NCBI GenBank assembly: GCA_965656785.1
Contig: CBFHLY010000014.1
Span: forward strand, 1 to 64,000
Direction of reading: 5' to 3'
DNA: 64,000 nt
Origin: JALQTD01 sp965656785
GTDB taxonomy: Bacteria; Bacteroidota; Bacteroidia; Flavobacteriales_D; Sanyastnellaceae
Of this stretch, positions 26,831 to 35,549 are shown piece after piece; position 1 is the stretch's first letter, and every line of letters starts with the position of its first letter. A program made the position numbers and the translations under genes. The notes under the pieces are model-generated. The model was not told the origin of the DNA. It saw nothing but the letters and a program-made list of their open reading frames with translations, and searched no databases.

Positions 26831-27442
26831 TCAATCCTCGTAAAGGTGATTGCTCCCGATGTAGTGGAGCACCTTGTCCGGCAGCAGGTAGCGGATGTCT
26901 TGATTGGCCAAAATCGCCTGGCGTAAATACGTCGAGGAGATGCTGATCATGGGCGCATTGCAGTGTTCGACGTGGGGGTGGTTGCACGGCACGGCCTGAC
27001 CATCCAGCGCGGGAGGCGGGACGTCCGGTGTCCGCCGGGGATACACGAGGAACCGGTGTTCGTGGAGCAACTCCTCGTGATCTTTCCAGGTGTGGAGCGT
27101 CTCGAAATTGTCCTCTCCGATGATGATGCTGAAGGTCAGCTCGGGATGCGCGCCGCGCAGGTGGCGCATGGTGGCTGCCGTGTAATGCGGTTCGGGCAGG
27201 TTCGCTTCGACGTCCGTGGCCGAAAGCGCCGGGTTATCGGAAATCGCCAGCCGCACCATTTGCATCCGATCCGCGAACGCGATGAGGGCGCCCTTCGCCT
27301 TGTGCGGCGATTGCGGAGTGACCACGAGCCACACCTCATCAAGGTCCGTGGACTGCGCCATGTGGTTCGCAATGATGAGGTGCCCCATGTGAATCGGGTT
27401 GAACGAACCGAAATAAAGGCCTACGTTGCGCGGACCCATCAT
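26831..27442 (-). CDS. nadD: Nicotinate-nucleotide adenylyltransferase
   Basis: The 203-residue protein carries the nucleotidyltransferase motif GLYFGSFNPIHMGHLIIA (residues ~8-25) and the C-terminal signature ISSTYLRQAI. It adenylates nicotinate mononucleotide in NAD synthesis. Its ATG overlaps the gmk stop codon (ATGA), making yicC-gmk-nadD a coupled unit. Confidence 0.96.
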   Translation of the reverse strand: MMGPRNVGLYFGSFNPIHMGHLIIANHMAQSTDLDEVWLVVTPQSPHKAKGALIAFADRMQMVRLAISDNPALSATDVEANLPEPHYTAATMRHLRGAHPELTFSIIIGEDNFETLHTWKDHEELLHEHRFLVYPRRTPDVPPPALDGQAVPCNHPHVEHCNAPMISISSTYLRQAILANQDIRYLLPDKVLHYIGSNHLYED

Positions 27443-28041
27443 GAAGCCGGGGATTCCGCAGGGGCAATGAACGCCTCGACGAGTTCTACTGCGCGGCGGC
27501 AGGCCGTGGCCAAATCGTCGTTCACCAACACCACATCGAACTGGTCTTCATAGGCCAACTCCCGCTCCGCCTTCCGCAGCCGTTCCTCGATCACTTCGGG
27601 CGCATCGGTGCCTCGACCTTCGAGGCGTTGGCGCAGTACAGAAAGGGATGGCGGACGAATGAACACGCTCAGGGCCGCCTCGCCGAGGGCGTTGCGCAAG
27701 TTCACGCCCCCTTCGACGTCGACATCGAAGAGTGCGGTTTGGCCTGCGGCCCACATGCGATCCAACTCCGAACGCAGCGTCCCATAGCACTTGCCCGGGT
27801 ACACCTCCTCCCACTCGACGAACGCGCCCGCCGCGACCTGCGCCTTGAACGCGTCGAGCGACAGGAAATGGTAATCCACCCCGTCGCGCTCCTGGCCCCG
27901 CTGCGGCCGCGTCGTGGCGCTGACCGAGAAGCCCATGGGGTGGCTGACGTGCTGCAGCAAATGCCGCACGATGGTGGTTTTTCCCGAACCCGAAGGTGCG
28001 GAAAAGATGACGGCCTTGCCCTTGGATCGCGCAGCAGCCAT
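27439..28041 (-). CDS. gmk: Guanylate kinase
   Basis: The 200-residue protein has the P-loop FSAPSGSGKTT (residues 13-23) and the GMP-binding region STTRPQRGQE-like stretch (SATTRPQRGQERDGVDYHFL). It converts GMP to GDP. I prefer the ATG at 28041 over the preceding GTG because it forms a TGATG overlap with the yicC stop codon. Confidence 0.96.
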   Translation of the reverse strand: MAAARSKGKAVIFSAPSGSGKTTIVRHLLQHVSHPMGFSVSATTRPQRGQERDGVDYHFLSLDAFKAQVAAGAFVEWEEVYPGKCYGTLRSELDRMWAAGQTALFDVDVEGGVNLRNALGEAALSVFIRPPSLSVLRQRLEGRGTDAPEVIEERLRKAERELAYEDQFDVVLVNDDLATACRRAVELVEAFIAPAESPAS

Positions 28042-28913
28042 CACAGCACGTTGAGCACCTGCTCCTTGATTTTCTCCAAATCGTCCTTCATGCCGACCAC
28101 AAGGCGCTGGATTTCCGCATCGTTCGCCTTTGAACCAAGGGTGTTCACTTCGCGGCCGATTTCTTGCGCCACAAAACCGAGCTTCTTCCCCTGACCGGCT
28201 TCGCCTTCCAGGATTTCGTGGAACAAGGCCAAATGGGCCCGGAGCCGCACCCGTTCCTCGCTAACGTCCATCTTTTCCACGTAGAACAGCACCTCCTGCT
28301 CGAAGCGGTTCTCATCGATCCGGCCTCGCTGCATGACGTCCTCGAGGTGGGAGTGGATGCGGGACTTTACCCGTTCAAGGCGGGCGTCAAGCAAGGGGTC
28401 GAGATCGGCCTCCACCGCGGCGATCGAACCGAGGTGCTGACGGAAATCCGCCTCCAGCGCACGGCCCTCCTGCTCGCGAAAGGCATTGAAGGCCGCGAGT
28501 GCTTCGGCGACCAACGCGTCAAGGGCCGACCACGTCGACTCATCCACCTCGTCCTTCGCTTGCCGCACGACATCCGGCAAGCGGAGCGCAGCACCGATGG
28601 GGTCGACCAAAGGCAGCTCTTCGATTTGGGCGAGGAGCCGCATGTCTTCCAGGTAAGCCCGAAGAACCGGACCGTTGAGCTGGCTGCGGGTTTCCGCCTC
28701 GTCCTGTTCGTAGGAAATGGAAAGGTCGCTCTTGCCCCGAATGAGTTCCGCGCCGACTCGCTTGCGCAAGGCCATCTCCCACTCGCGGAAAGCGCTGGGC
28801 ATGCGAACGGAAAGGTCGAGCTGCTTCCCGTTGAGGGAGCGGATTTCGACGGTGTACCGGCGGTTGCCGATGGTGCCGGTGGCTTTGCCGTAGCCGGTCA
28901 TGGATCGGATCAT
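28041..28913 (-). CDS. yicC: YicC-family endoribonuclease-like protein
   Basis: From the ATG at 28913 the protein begins MIRSMTGYGKATG, the conserved start of the family, and is 290 residues long. Its C-terminal DUF1732 region ends with EVNTLGSKANDAEIQRLVV and a Lys/Glu helix. Members in other bacteria act as endoribonucleases; the role here is inferred from the family. It heads the yicC-gmk-nadD unit. Confidence 0.94.
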   Translation of the reverse strand: MIRSMTGYGKATGTIGNRRYTVEIRSLNGKQLDLSVRMPSAFREWEMALRKRVGAELIRGKSDLSISYEQDEAETRSQLNGPVLRAYLEDMRLLAQIEELPLVDPIGAALRLPDVVRQAKDEVDESTWSALDALVAEALAAFNAFREQEGRALEADFRQHLGSIAAVEADLDPLLDARLERVKSRIHSHLEDVMQRGRIDENRFEQEVLFYVEKMDVSEERVRLRAHLALFHEILEGEAGQGKKLGFVAQEIGREVNTLGSKANDAEIQRLVVGMKDDLEKIKEQVLNVL

Positions 28914-28956
28914 GGAACGAGATTTGGCCCAAAGATAGCCAACCCCTCGCACGCCG

Positions 28957-28964
28957 TACCTTTG
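28957..28964 (+). promoter_or_regulatory. -7 box of the polyprenyl synthase operon
   Basis: TACCTTTG is a perfect TAnnTTTG match, eight bases before the ATG at 28973. It lies in the 59-bp divergent gap shared with yicC. Confidence 0.6.
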
Positions 28965-28972
28965 CGCTTCGC

Positions 28973-29965
28973 ATGAGCCGCATCTCCGACATCCAGGCCC
29001 CCGTGGCCGCCGACATGCAGGCGTTCAAAGTGCACTTCCGCGAGGCGATGCGCACGGACGTGGCGCTGCTGAACGTCATCATGCGGCACATCCTCCGACG
29101 CAACGGCAAGCAGATGCGGCCACTGTTCGTGTTCCTGAGTGCGCGGTTGCACACCGACCAACCCTTCAGCGAACCGCTGGGCCGCCGGGCGCAGGTAGCA
29201 GCTTCGCTCATCGAGCTGCTGCACACCGCCACGCTAGTGCACGACGACGTGGTGGACGAGAGCGACATGCGGCGGGGATTCTTCTCGATCCAAGCGCTCT
29301 GGCGGAAGAAGGTGGCGGTGCTGGTCGGGGATTACTTGCTCTCGCGCGGCCTGCTCATGGCCGTGGAGGACGACACGTACGATTTGCTGAAGATCACGTC
29401 GCAGGCCGTTCGTGAGATTTCGGAGGGCGAGTTGCTGCAGATCGAGAAGGCGCGGCGGCTGGACATCACGGAGGAGGTGTATTTCGAGATCATTCGGCGC
29501 AAAACAGCGTCGTTGATTGCGGCGTGCTGCGCGTGTGGGGCTGCGGCGGCGGGGGCGGATGCCGAGGGGGTGGAGCGGATGAGGCGGTTTGGGGAGTTGG
29601 TGGGTTTGGCCTTCCAAATCCAAGACGACCTGCTGGACCTCGGTGAAGGCGAGCGGACGGGCAAGCCGACCGGAGTGGACATCAAGGAGCGGAAAATGAC
29701 GTTGCCGCTGATCCACACGCTGCAGCAATCGGACCGCTCAGAGCGGCGGCGGCTGATTCGGCTCGTGAAGTACCGGAGCAACGACCCGAAAGCCGTTGAA
29801 GACGTCATGCGAACGGTGCTCGAGGGACCGGGCATGGAGTACGCGCGGGGACGGATGAAGGGGTTGCTGGACGAGGCCATGGCGATGCTGGAGGCGTTCC
29901 CCGATGGCGCGGTGCGTGCGGCGCTCATGGATTTGGTGCACTACACAATCGATCGGAAAAAATGA
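28973..29965 (+). CDS. Long-chain polyprenyl (octaprenyl-type) diphosphate synthase
   Basis: The 330-residue trans-isoprenyl diphosphate synthase has the first aspartate-rich motif DDVVDES at residues 91-97 and the second, QIQDDLLDL, near residue 225. It condenses isopentenyl diphosphate units, most likely for the menaquinone side chain; product length cannot be read reliably. The downstream lipoprotein gene overlaps its stop codon (ATGA). Confidence 0.95.
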   Translation: MSRISDIQAPVAADMQAFKVHFREAMRTDVALLNVIMRHILRRNGKQMRPLFVFLSARLHTDQPFSEPLGRRAQVAASLIELLHTATLVHDDVVDESDMRRGFFSIQALWRKKVAVLVGDYLLSRGLLMAVEDDTYDLLKITSQAVREISEGELLQIEKARRLDITEEVYFEIIRRKTASLIAACCACGAAAAGADAEGVERMRRFGELVGLAFQIQDDLLDLGEGERTGKPTGVDIKERKMTLPLIHTLQQSDRSERRRLIRLVKYRSNDPKAVEDVMRTVLEGPGMEYARGRMKGLLDEAMAMLEAFPDGAVRAALMDLVHYTIDRKK

Positions 29966-30420
29966 ACCGGATGCTGGTGTTGGCGGCGTTGGCGATCGCC
30001 GGATGTGGAAGCGAACCCGTAGTGGATCAGGTGGTGACGGCGACGTGGCCGAGTGGCGAGGTGAAGCGCGAGGCTGACGTGGCGCAAGGCGATACGCTCG
30101 CTGTGCGGGTGTACCATGAAAACGGGCAGCTCGACCAGGTGGAGGCGTACGATGCGGAGGGGCGCAAGTCGGGGGTTTGGCAGGCGTTCTATCCGGATGG
30201 CAAGCCGTGGTCGGAGCACCGGTATCGGGAGGGGGTCCAAATCGGAGCCTACCGCACCTGGCATCCCAATGGCGCCCTGTACATCGACGGCCTCTACGGG
30301 GACGCTGGTCGCCCGACCGGCACGTGGCGATTCCTGGCTCCGGACGGTTCGGTGTTGCGCGAAATCGAGGGCGCCACCATCGCGGCGGACGAAGCCGGAC
30401 GCAATCGGAATCCACATTGA
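29962..30420 (+). CDS. YwqK/MORN-type repeat lipoprotein
   Basis: The 152-residue protein has a lipobox (LAIAGC, Cys15) and then about four short beta-hairpin repeats of the form YHENGQLDQVEAYDAEGRKS, GVWQAFYPDGKPWSEHRYRE and GTWRFLAPDGSVLREI, as in YwqK/MORN-like families. Function is unknown. Its ATG overlaps the polyprenyl synthase stop codon, so it is co-translated with it. Confidence 0.88.
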   Translation: MNRMLVLAALAIAGCGSEPVVDQVVTATWPSGEVKREADVAQGDTLAVRVYHENGQLDQVEAYDAEGRKSGVWQAFYPDGKPWSEHRYREGVQIGAYRTWHPNGALYIDGLYGDAGRPTGTWRFLAPDGSVLREIEGATIAADEAGRNRNPH

Positions 30421-30470
30421 GCCGTTAATAGGTGGTGACCGGCCGGCGGCAACGCGCTGCCCCCGCCGCC

Positions 30471-30478
30471 TAACTTCG
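30471..30478 (+). promoter_or_regulatory. -7-like box of the glucosaminidase gene
   Basis: TAACTTCG is one base from TAnnTTTG. It lies four bases before a GTG (30483) and seven before the ATG (30486). Confidence 0.45.
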
Positions 30479-30485
30479 CGCGGTG

Positions 30486-31481
30486 ATGAAGACGTGGACC
30501 TTCCGTTTGTTGTACGTTGCGTGCGGCCTGTTGTGGGCGATTTGGCCCGCATCCGCCCGCGCGCAAGCCCCTGCGAACAAGCCGCAAGACTACATCGCGC
30601 AATGGAGCGACGTGGCCATCCGCCAAATGATTGATCACCGCATCCCCGCCAGCATCACCCTCGCGCAAGGCATCCTGGAAAGCGGCAACGGCAACAGCGA
30701 ACTCGCGCGCGTTTCCAACAACCACTTCGGCATCAAGTGCCACAGCGATTGGACCGGCGGCCGGACGTACCACGATGACGACGCGAAGGGCGAGTGCTTC
30801 CGAGCCTATGAGGACGCGGCCGACAGCTTCAACGACCACAGCGACTTCTTGAAGCGCTCCCGCTACGCGCCGCTGTTCGAACTGGAAATCACCGACTACC
30901 GCGGGTGGGCGAAGGGCCTCAAGCAATGCGGCTACGCGACGAATCCGCAGTACGCGGACAAGCTCATCGACCTCGTGGAGCGCTACGAATTGTACGTCTA
31001 CGACGACCAGGCGCTGGCGTTGATGGACGAAGATGCGAAGTTGGATGACGCGCGAATGGATTTGGCCAAAAACCGCCTGGTCGGAGGCCGAGAAGTCCTC
31101 CTTTCCGACAACGCCATCCAGTTCATCGTGGCGCAACCGGGCGACACCTACGAAGCGCTCGCCCGATCGCTTGACATGATGCGGTGGCAGTTCTACCGCT
31201 ACAACGAGGTCGAACGCAAGGGCAGCGACCACGCGCTCGAAGCGGGCGAAATCGTCTACCTCCAACCGAAGCGGTCACGCGGCATAGAAGCCTGGACCAC
31301 CGTGCAAGAAGGCGAGACGCTTTGGGCGGTTTCTCAACGGACCGGGGTGAGCATGAAGGCCATCGTGCGGAAAAACCACCTGACCGTTGGCGAACCGCTG
31401 CAGGCCGGCACCCGGCTCGCGCTGAAGTGGCGCCTGACGAAGGAGGGCACCGCGCCTTGGTACGCGCGGGAATCCGATTAA
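30486..31481 (+). CDS. Secreted N-acetylglucosaminidase with LysM domains
   Basis: The 331-residue protein has a signal peptide (LLYVACGLLWAIWPASARAQ). Residues ~35-170 are a FlgJ/GH73-type glucosaminidase domain (ITLAQGILESGNGNSELA with the catalytic-type Glu, then NNHFGIKCHSDW and YADKLIDLVERY). Two LysM-like peptidoglycan-binding modules follow (IVAQPGDTYEALARSLDMM and TVQEGETLWAVSQRTGVSM). It should cleave cell-wall glycan during growth or division. A GTG one codon upstream is a possible alternative start. Confidence 0.94.
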   Translation: MKTWTFRLLYVACGLLWAIWPASARAQAPANKPQDYIAQWSDVAIRQMIDHRIPASITLAQGILESGNGNSELARVSNNHFGIKCHSDWTGGRTYHDDDAKGECFRAYEDAADSFNDHSDFLKRSRYAPLFELEITDYRGWAKGLKQCGYATNPQYADKLIDLVERYELYVYDDQALALMDEDAKLDDARMDLAKNRLVGGREVLLSDNAIQFIVAQPGDTYEALARSLDMMRWQFYRYNEVERKGSDHALEAGEIVYLQPKRSRGIEAWTTVQEGETLWAVSQRTGVSMKAIVRKNHLTVGEPLQAGTRLALKWRLTKEGTAPWYARESD

Positions 31482-31547
31482 GCGCAGGAGGTCAGGAAGC
31501 GGGGGCGGAAGTTGAAGTAATTTGGCCTGCGAAAGACGAAGCAAGCC

Positions 31548-32717
31548 ATGCCCTTTTATCATCGACTTGGGAAGTTCCCACATAAGCGCCACGTGCAATT
31601 CCGCAAGCCGGATGGCACCTTGTATTACGAGCAGTTGTTCGGGACCATCGGGTTCGCGGGGATGAGTTCGTTGTTGTACCACGTGCACCGTCCGACGATG
31701 GTGAAGCGCGTGGAGGCGAGCGTGGATGTGCGCCCGGTGGCTGCCGTGGACCAAAACCTGATCAGCCGCAAACTCGAGGGCTTCAAAGTGGCCGCGCACC
31801 CGGACTTCCTCGGCGGCCGAACGCCCGTCCTGTTCAACAGCGACGTCACCCTGTCGCTATCCGCCCCGACGGCGAGCATGGCCGAGGACGCGTTCTATAA
31901 AAACGCGGACTGCGATGAAGTGCTGTTCGTCCACGACGGCTCGGGCACGCTCCACACCATGCTCGGCAACATCGCATTCCGCCCCGGCGACTACCTCGTC
32001 ATTCCGCGCGGGATGATCTACCGCATCGCCTTCGACGGCCCGGCGAACCGCCTGCTTGTCATCGAAAGCACCTCCCCCGTCTACACGCCCAAGCGCTACC
32101 GGAACCACTTCGGCCAGCTGCTCGAACACAGTCCGTTCTGCGAACGCGATTTCCGCGCCCCGTCCGAACTCGAAACGCACGACGCGCTCGGCGAATTCAC
32201 CATCCGGATCAAGAAAGAAGGCTTCCTGCACGACTACGTGTACGCCAGCCACCCTTTCGACGTCATCGGCTGGGACGGCTACCACTTCCCTTACGCCTTC
32301 TCCATCCATGACTTCGAACCCATCACGGGGCGCGTACACCAACCGCCGCCCGTGCACCAAACCTTCGAGACGGACGGCTTCGTGATTTGTTCCTTCGTGC
32401 CCCGTTTGTACGACTACCACCCCGAATCCATTCCGGCGCCGTACAACCACTCGAACATCGACAGCGACGAGGTCCTGTACTACGTCGAAGGCGACTTCAT
32501 GAGCCGCATCGGCATCGACCGCGGGTACATCAGCCTGCACCCGGCCGGCATCCCCCACGGCCCGCACCCGGGCACCTACGAAGCCAGCATCGGAAAGAAA
32601 GGAACGGAGGAACTCGCTGTCATGGTCGATACCTTCCGTCCCTTGAAAGTCACCCAGCAAGCACTGGACATCGAACACCCCGATTACCTCACGTCTTGGC
32701 TCGAACCCGGCATGTGA
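31548..32717 (+). CDS. hmgA: Homogentisate 1,2-dioxygenase
   Basis: The 389-residue protein matches the shorter bacterial form of this Fe(II) dioxygenase. Recognisable stretches are GNIAFRPGDYLVIPRGMIYR, the cupin core, and the C-terminal metal and active-site region HPAGIPHGPHPGTYE. It opens homogentisate to maleylacetoacetate in tyrosine/phenylalanine catabolism. It is followed 35 bp later by hppD, which makes its substrate, although hppD also has its own -7 box. The later pathway genes (isomerase, fumarylacetoacetase) are not in this window. Confidence 0.96.
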   Translation: MPFYHRLGKFPHKRHVQFRKPDGTLYYEQLFGTIGFAGMSSLLYHVHRPTMVKRVEASVDVRPVAAVDQNLISRKLEGFKVAAHPDFLGGRTPVLFNSDVTLSLSAPTASMAEDAFYKNADCDEVLFVHDGSGTLHTMLGNIAFRPGDYLVIPRGMIYRIAFDGPANRLLVIESTSPVYTPKRYRNHFGQLLEHSPFCERDFRAPSELETHDALGEFTIRIKKEGFLHDYVYASHPFDVIGWDGYHFPYAFSIHDFEPITGRVHQPPPVHQTFETDGFVICSFVPRLYDYHPESIPAPYNHSNIDSDEVLYYVEGDFMSRIGIDRGYISLHPAGIPHGPHPGTYEASIGKKGTEELAVMVDTFRPLKVTQQALDIEHPDYLTSWLEPGM

Positions 32718-32724
32718 TCGCCCT

Positions 32725-32732
32725 TACCTTTG
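32725..32732 (+). promoter_or_regulatory. -7 box upstream of hppD
   Basis: TACCTTTG is a perfect TAnnTTTG match, 20 bases before the hppD ATG, suggesting hppD can be transcribed independently of hmgA. Confidence 0.55.
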
Positions 32733-32752
32733 AACCCTTAAAACACCGCGAA

Positions 32753-33883
32753 ATGAACGCTTCACCCGAACTCGAAAAAGTCGTCCCGCAAGCGGAGGAT
32801 TTCCTGCCCTTGCTCGGCACCGATCACATTGAACTCTTCTGCGGCAATGCGAAGCAAAGCGCGCATTACTACATGACCGCTTGGGGCTTCCAGCCGGTGG
32901 CTTACGCCGGCCTCGAAACCGGCATCAAGGACCGCGTATCCTATGTCCTTCGCCAAGATAAAATCACGTTGGTGTTGACCACCTCGTTGGTCCCCGACGG
33001 TCCCATCAATGAACACGTGAACAAGCACGGCGACGGGGTGAAGAACGTGGCGCTTTGGGTCGACGATGCGACGAAGAGCTGGAAGGAAACGACTTCGCGG
33101 GGAGCCGTGAGCGTGTTCGAACCCAAAGTGCTCGAAGACGCGAACGGACGCGTGGTGCTCAGCGCCATCGAAACCTACGGCGAGACCGTGCACGTGTTCG
33201 TAGAGCGGAAGGACTACACCGGCGAATTCCTCCCGGGCTACCAGCCTTGGAACCCCGCGTTCCGCGCGCCGGAAGTGGGGTTGAAGTTCGTGGACCACAT
33301 GGTGGGCAACGTGGGCTGGGGCGAGATGAATACGTGGGTGGACTTTTATGCACGCGTAATGGGGTTTGCCCAGCTCATCTCCTTCGATGACAAAGACATT
33401 TCTACGGAATACACGGCGTTGATGTCGAAGGTGATGTCAAACGGAAACGGCCGCATCAAGTTCCCCATCAACGAACCTGCGGAAGGCCGCAAGAAGTCCC
33501 AAATCGAGGAGTACATCGACTTCTACCAAGGCGCCGGCGTGCAGCACATCGCCGTGGCGACGGACAACATCATCGAAACGGTGACCGCCTTGCGCGACCG
33601 CGGCGTGGAGTTCCTTCAAGTTCCGGTGACCTATTACGACACCGTCCTGGATCGCGTGGGCACGATCGACGAAGACCTCGAGCCGCTCAAGGAGCTCGGC
33701 ATCCTGATCGACCGCGACGACGAAGGCTACTTGTTGCAGCTCTTCACGAAACCGGTGGTCGACCGGCCGACGATGTTCTTCGAAATCATCCAACGCAAGG
33801 GGGCCAAATCCTTCGGCAAGGGCAACTTCAAGGCGCTCTTCGAAGCCATCGAACGGGAGCAGGAGACCCGCGGAACGCTCTGA
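32753..33883 (+). CDS. hppD: 4-hydroxyphenylpyruvate dioxygenase
   Basis: From the ATG at 32753 (MNASPELEKV) the protein has 376 residues, normal for the family. Iron ligands are visible as His25 in GTDHIEL, the His in GAGVQHIAVAT and the Glu in MFFEIIQRKG. It converts 4-hydroxyphenylpyruvate to homogentisate, the step before hmgA. In-frame sequence upstream belongs to the end of hmgA in another frame and is not part of this gene. Confidence 0.97.
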   Translation: MNASPELEKVVPQAEDFLPLLGTDHIELFCGNAKQSAHYYMTAWGFQPVAYAGLETGIKDRVSYVLRQDKITLVLTTSLVPDGPINEHVNKHGDGVKNVALWVDDATKSWKETTSRGAVSVFEPKVLEDANGRVVLSAIETYGETVHVFVERKDYTGEFLPGYQPWNPAFRAPEVGLKFVDHMVGNVGWGEMNTWVDFYARVMGFAQLISFDDKDISTEYTALMSKVMSNGNGRIKFPINEPAEGRKKSQIEEYIDFYQGAGVQHIAVATDNIIETVTALRDRGVEFLQVPVTYYDTVLDRVGTIDEDLEPLKELGILIDRDDEGYLLQLFTKPVVDRPTMFFEIIQRKGAKSFGKGNFKALFEAIEREQETRGTL

Positions 33884-33885
33884 GC

Positions 33886-35466
33886 ATGGCCGGGCGGACG
33901 GTGCTGGAAGTGCGCGGGCTTTCCGTAGCCTTCGGGCAACAACCGCCCGTGACGCACGGCGTGAACCTGACGTTGAAGGCAGGCCAAATCACCGCACTCG
34001 TCGGCGAAAGCGGCTCCGGAAAAAGCGTCACCTCATCGGCCATCATGGGGCTGCTGCCTGCAGGCGGGCGCGTCGTGGAAGGTTCGGTGCGGGAAGGCGG
34101 GGTGGACTGGTTGCAAACCGGAGCGCCGCTCGGACGCGGGTTGTCCATGGTGTTTCAGGACCCCATGTCGTCCCTGAATCCCTCGATGCGGGTGGCCGAC
34201 CAAGTCGCCGAATCGCTCATTGTGCACGGCGGCTTGGACAGGCGCAGCGCTTGGAAGGAAGCCGTTGCGTTGCTCGAAGCCGTGGAACTGCCTGACTCCG
34301 AGCGGTCGGCACGCAAGTACCCGCACGAGCTGAGCGGAGGCCAAAAGCAACGCGTCATGCTCGCCCTCGCCCTCGCTTGCAAGCCGCGGGTCCTCATCGC
34401 CGACGAGCCCACCACCGCGCTGGACGTGACGGTGCAGCGTTCCATCCTGGATCTCCTGCGCCGACTGCAGGCCGAGCACGACCTGGCGGTGCTGTTCATA
34501 ACGCACGATTTGGCGGTCGTCGCCGACATCGCGCACGACGTGGTGGTGCTGCGCAACGGTGAGGTCGTGGAGACGGGTGCCGTGCGGGACGTCTTCGGGC
34601 GGCCGGCGCATCCGTATACGCGGAGCCTGTTGGCGGCGCACCGGCGGCAGGTCCGGCACGAGCACGCGGCGACCGGGCCGGTGCTCATCGAATTGGAGGG
34701 GGTGGTGAAGGAGTTTGTGACGGAGCGGGATTTGCTGGGGCGGCCGAAGGCGACGTTTCAGGCGTTGCGCGGCATCGATTTGGAGGTGATGCGGGGGGAG
34801 CGATTGGGGGTGGTGGGCGAGAGCGGGTCGGGGAAGTCGACGTTGGGCCGGGCGATGCTGGGGCTGATGCCGATCGAAGCGGGCCGGATTGCGTTCGATG
34901 GGGAGCCGGTCGATGCGGCGGATCGGGAGGCCATGGCGCGGTTGCGCAAAAGGGGGCAGTTCGTATTTCAAGATCCGTACGCGGCGCTGAACCCGCGGAT
35001 GAGGGTGGGGGCGGCGTTGCGGGAAGTGCTGCAGGTGCACGGCCGGCCGGTGGCGGAGGTGGAGCGGCTGTTGGCCGAGGTGGGGCTGGAGGATGACGTC
35101 GCCGGGCGATTGCCGGGCGGGCTGAGCGGCGGGCAGCGGGCGCGCGTTGTGATCGCGCGGGCGCTGGCGGTCGATCCGGAGTTCCTCGTGCTGGACGAAT
35201 CGGTGGCCGCGCTGGATACCGCCATTCGGGAGGCCGTGCTGCAACTGCTCGATCGGTTGGCACGCGAACGGGGGCTCACGTACGTCTTCATCAGCCACGA
35301 TTTGGAGGTGGTCGCGGCGTTTTGTGATCGCATCGCCGTCGTGCACAAAGGCCGCATCGTGGAGTTGGGGAAGGCGCAACGCGTGATGACCGAACCCGAG
35401 GATGCGTATACTCAGCGGCTTTTGGCCAGTCAACCGGGCCAAAAACTGCATCAGCATTTTGAATAG
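33886..35466 (+). CDS. Fused double-ATPase ABC transporter subunit (oligopeptide DppD-DppF / YejF type)
   Basis: The 526-residue protein contains two complete nucleotide-binding domains. NBD1 has Walker A GESGSGKS (40-47), signature LSGGQKQR and Walker B VLIADEPTTALD. NBD2 has GESGSGKSTLG, LSGGQRAR and LVLDESVAALD. This architecture powers peptide importers of the Dpp/Opp/Yej class. No permease or binding-protein gene is adjacent. The gene starts two bases after hppD and is probably cotranscribed with it, so its permease partners must be encoded elsewhere. Confidence 0.93.
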   Translation: MAGRTVLEVRGLSVAFGQQPPVTHGVNLTLKAGQITALVGESGSGKSVTSSAIMGLLPAGGRVVEGSVREGGVDWLQTGAPLGRGLSMVFQDPMSSLNPSMRVADQVAESLIVHGGLDRRSAWKEAVALLEAVELPDSERSARKYPHELSGGQKQRVMLALALACKPRVLIADEPTTALDVTVQRSILDLLRRLQAEHDLAVLFITHDLAVVADIAHDVVVLRNGEVVETGAVRDVFGRPAHPYTRSLLAAHRRQVRHEHAATGPVLIELEGVVKEFVTERDLLGRPKATFQALRGIDLEVMRGERLGVVGESGSGKSTLGRAMLGLMPIEAGRIAFDGEPVDAADREAMARLRKRGQFVFQDPYAALNPRMRVGAALREVLQVHGRPVAEVERLLAEVGLEDDVAGRLPGGLSGGQRARVVIARALAVDPEFLVLDESVAALDTAIREAVLQLLDRLARERGLTYVFISHDLEVVAAFCDRIAVVHKGRIVELGKAQRVMTEPEDAYTQRLLASQPGQKLHQHFE

Positions 35467-35506
35467 CACAAAAAACATGAAATGATGCCTGCACCCTTGA
35501 ACCCAT

Positions 35507-35527
35507 CACCTGAAAAGGTGTTTATTT
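35507..35527 (+). terminator. Weak hairpin after the double ATPase gene
   Basis: A 5-bp stem CACCT/AGGTG with a GAAA loop is followed by TTTATTT in the 83-bp gap between the two ABC genes. It is short, so termination may be partial. Confidence 0.35.
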
Positions 35528-35549
35528 AGAGCCATTCTAAACAATCACC

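Noticed and set aside
32387..32752. Upstream in-frame extension of hppD
   Set aside because: It lies inside hmgA in another frame, is Arg/Pro/His-rich, and is preceded by no promoter. The ATG at 32753 follows a -7 box and gives the normal start.
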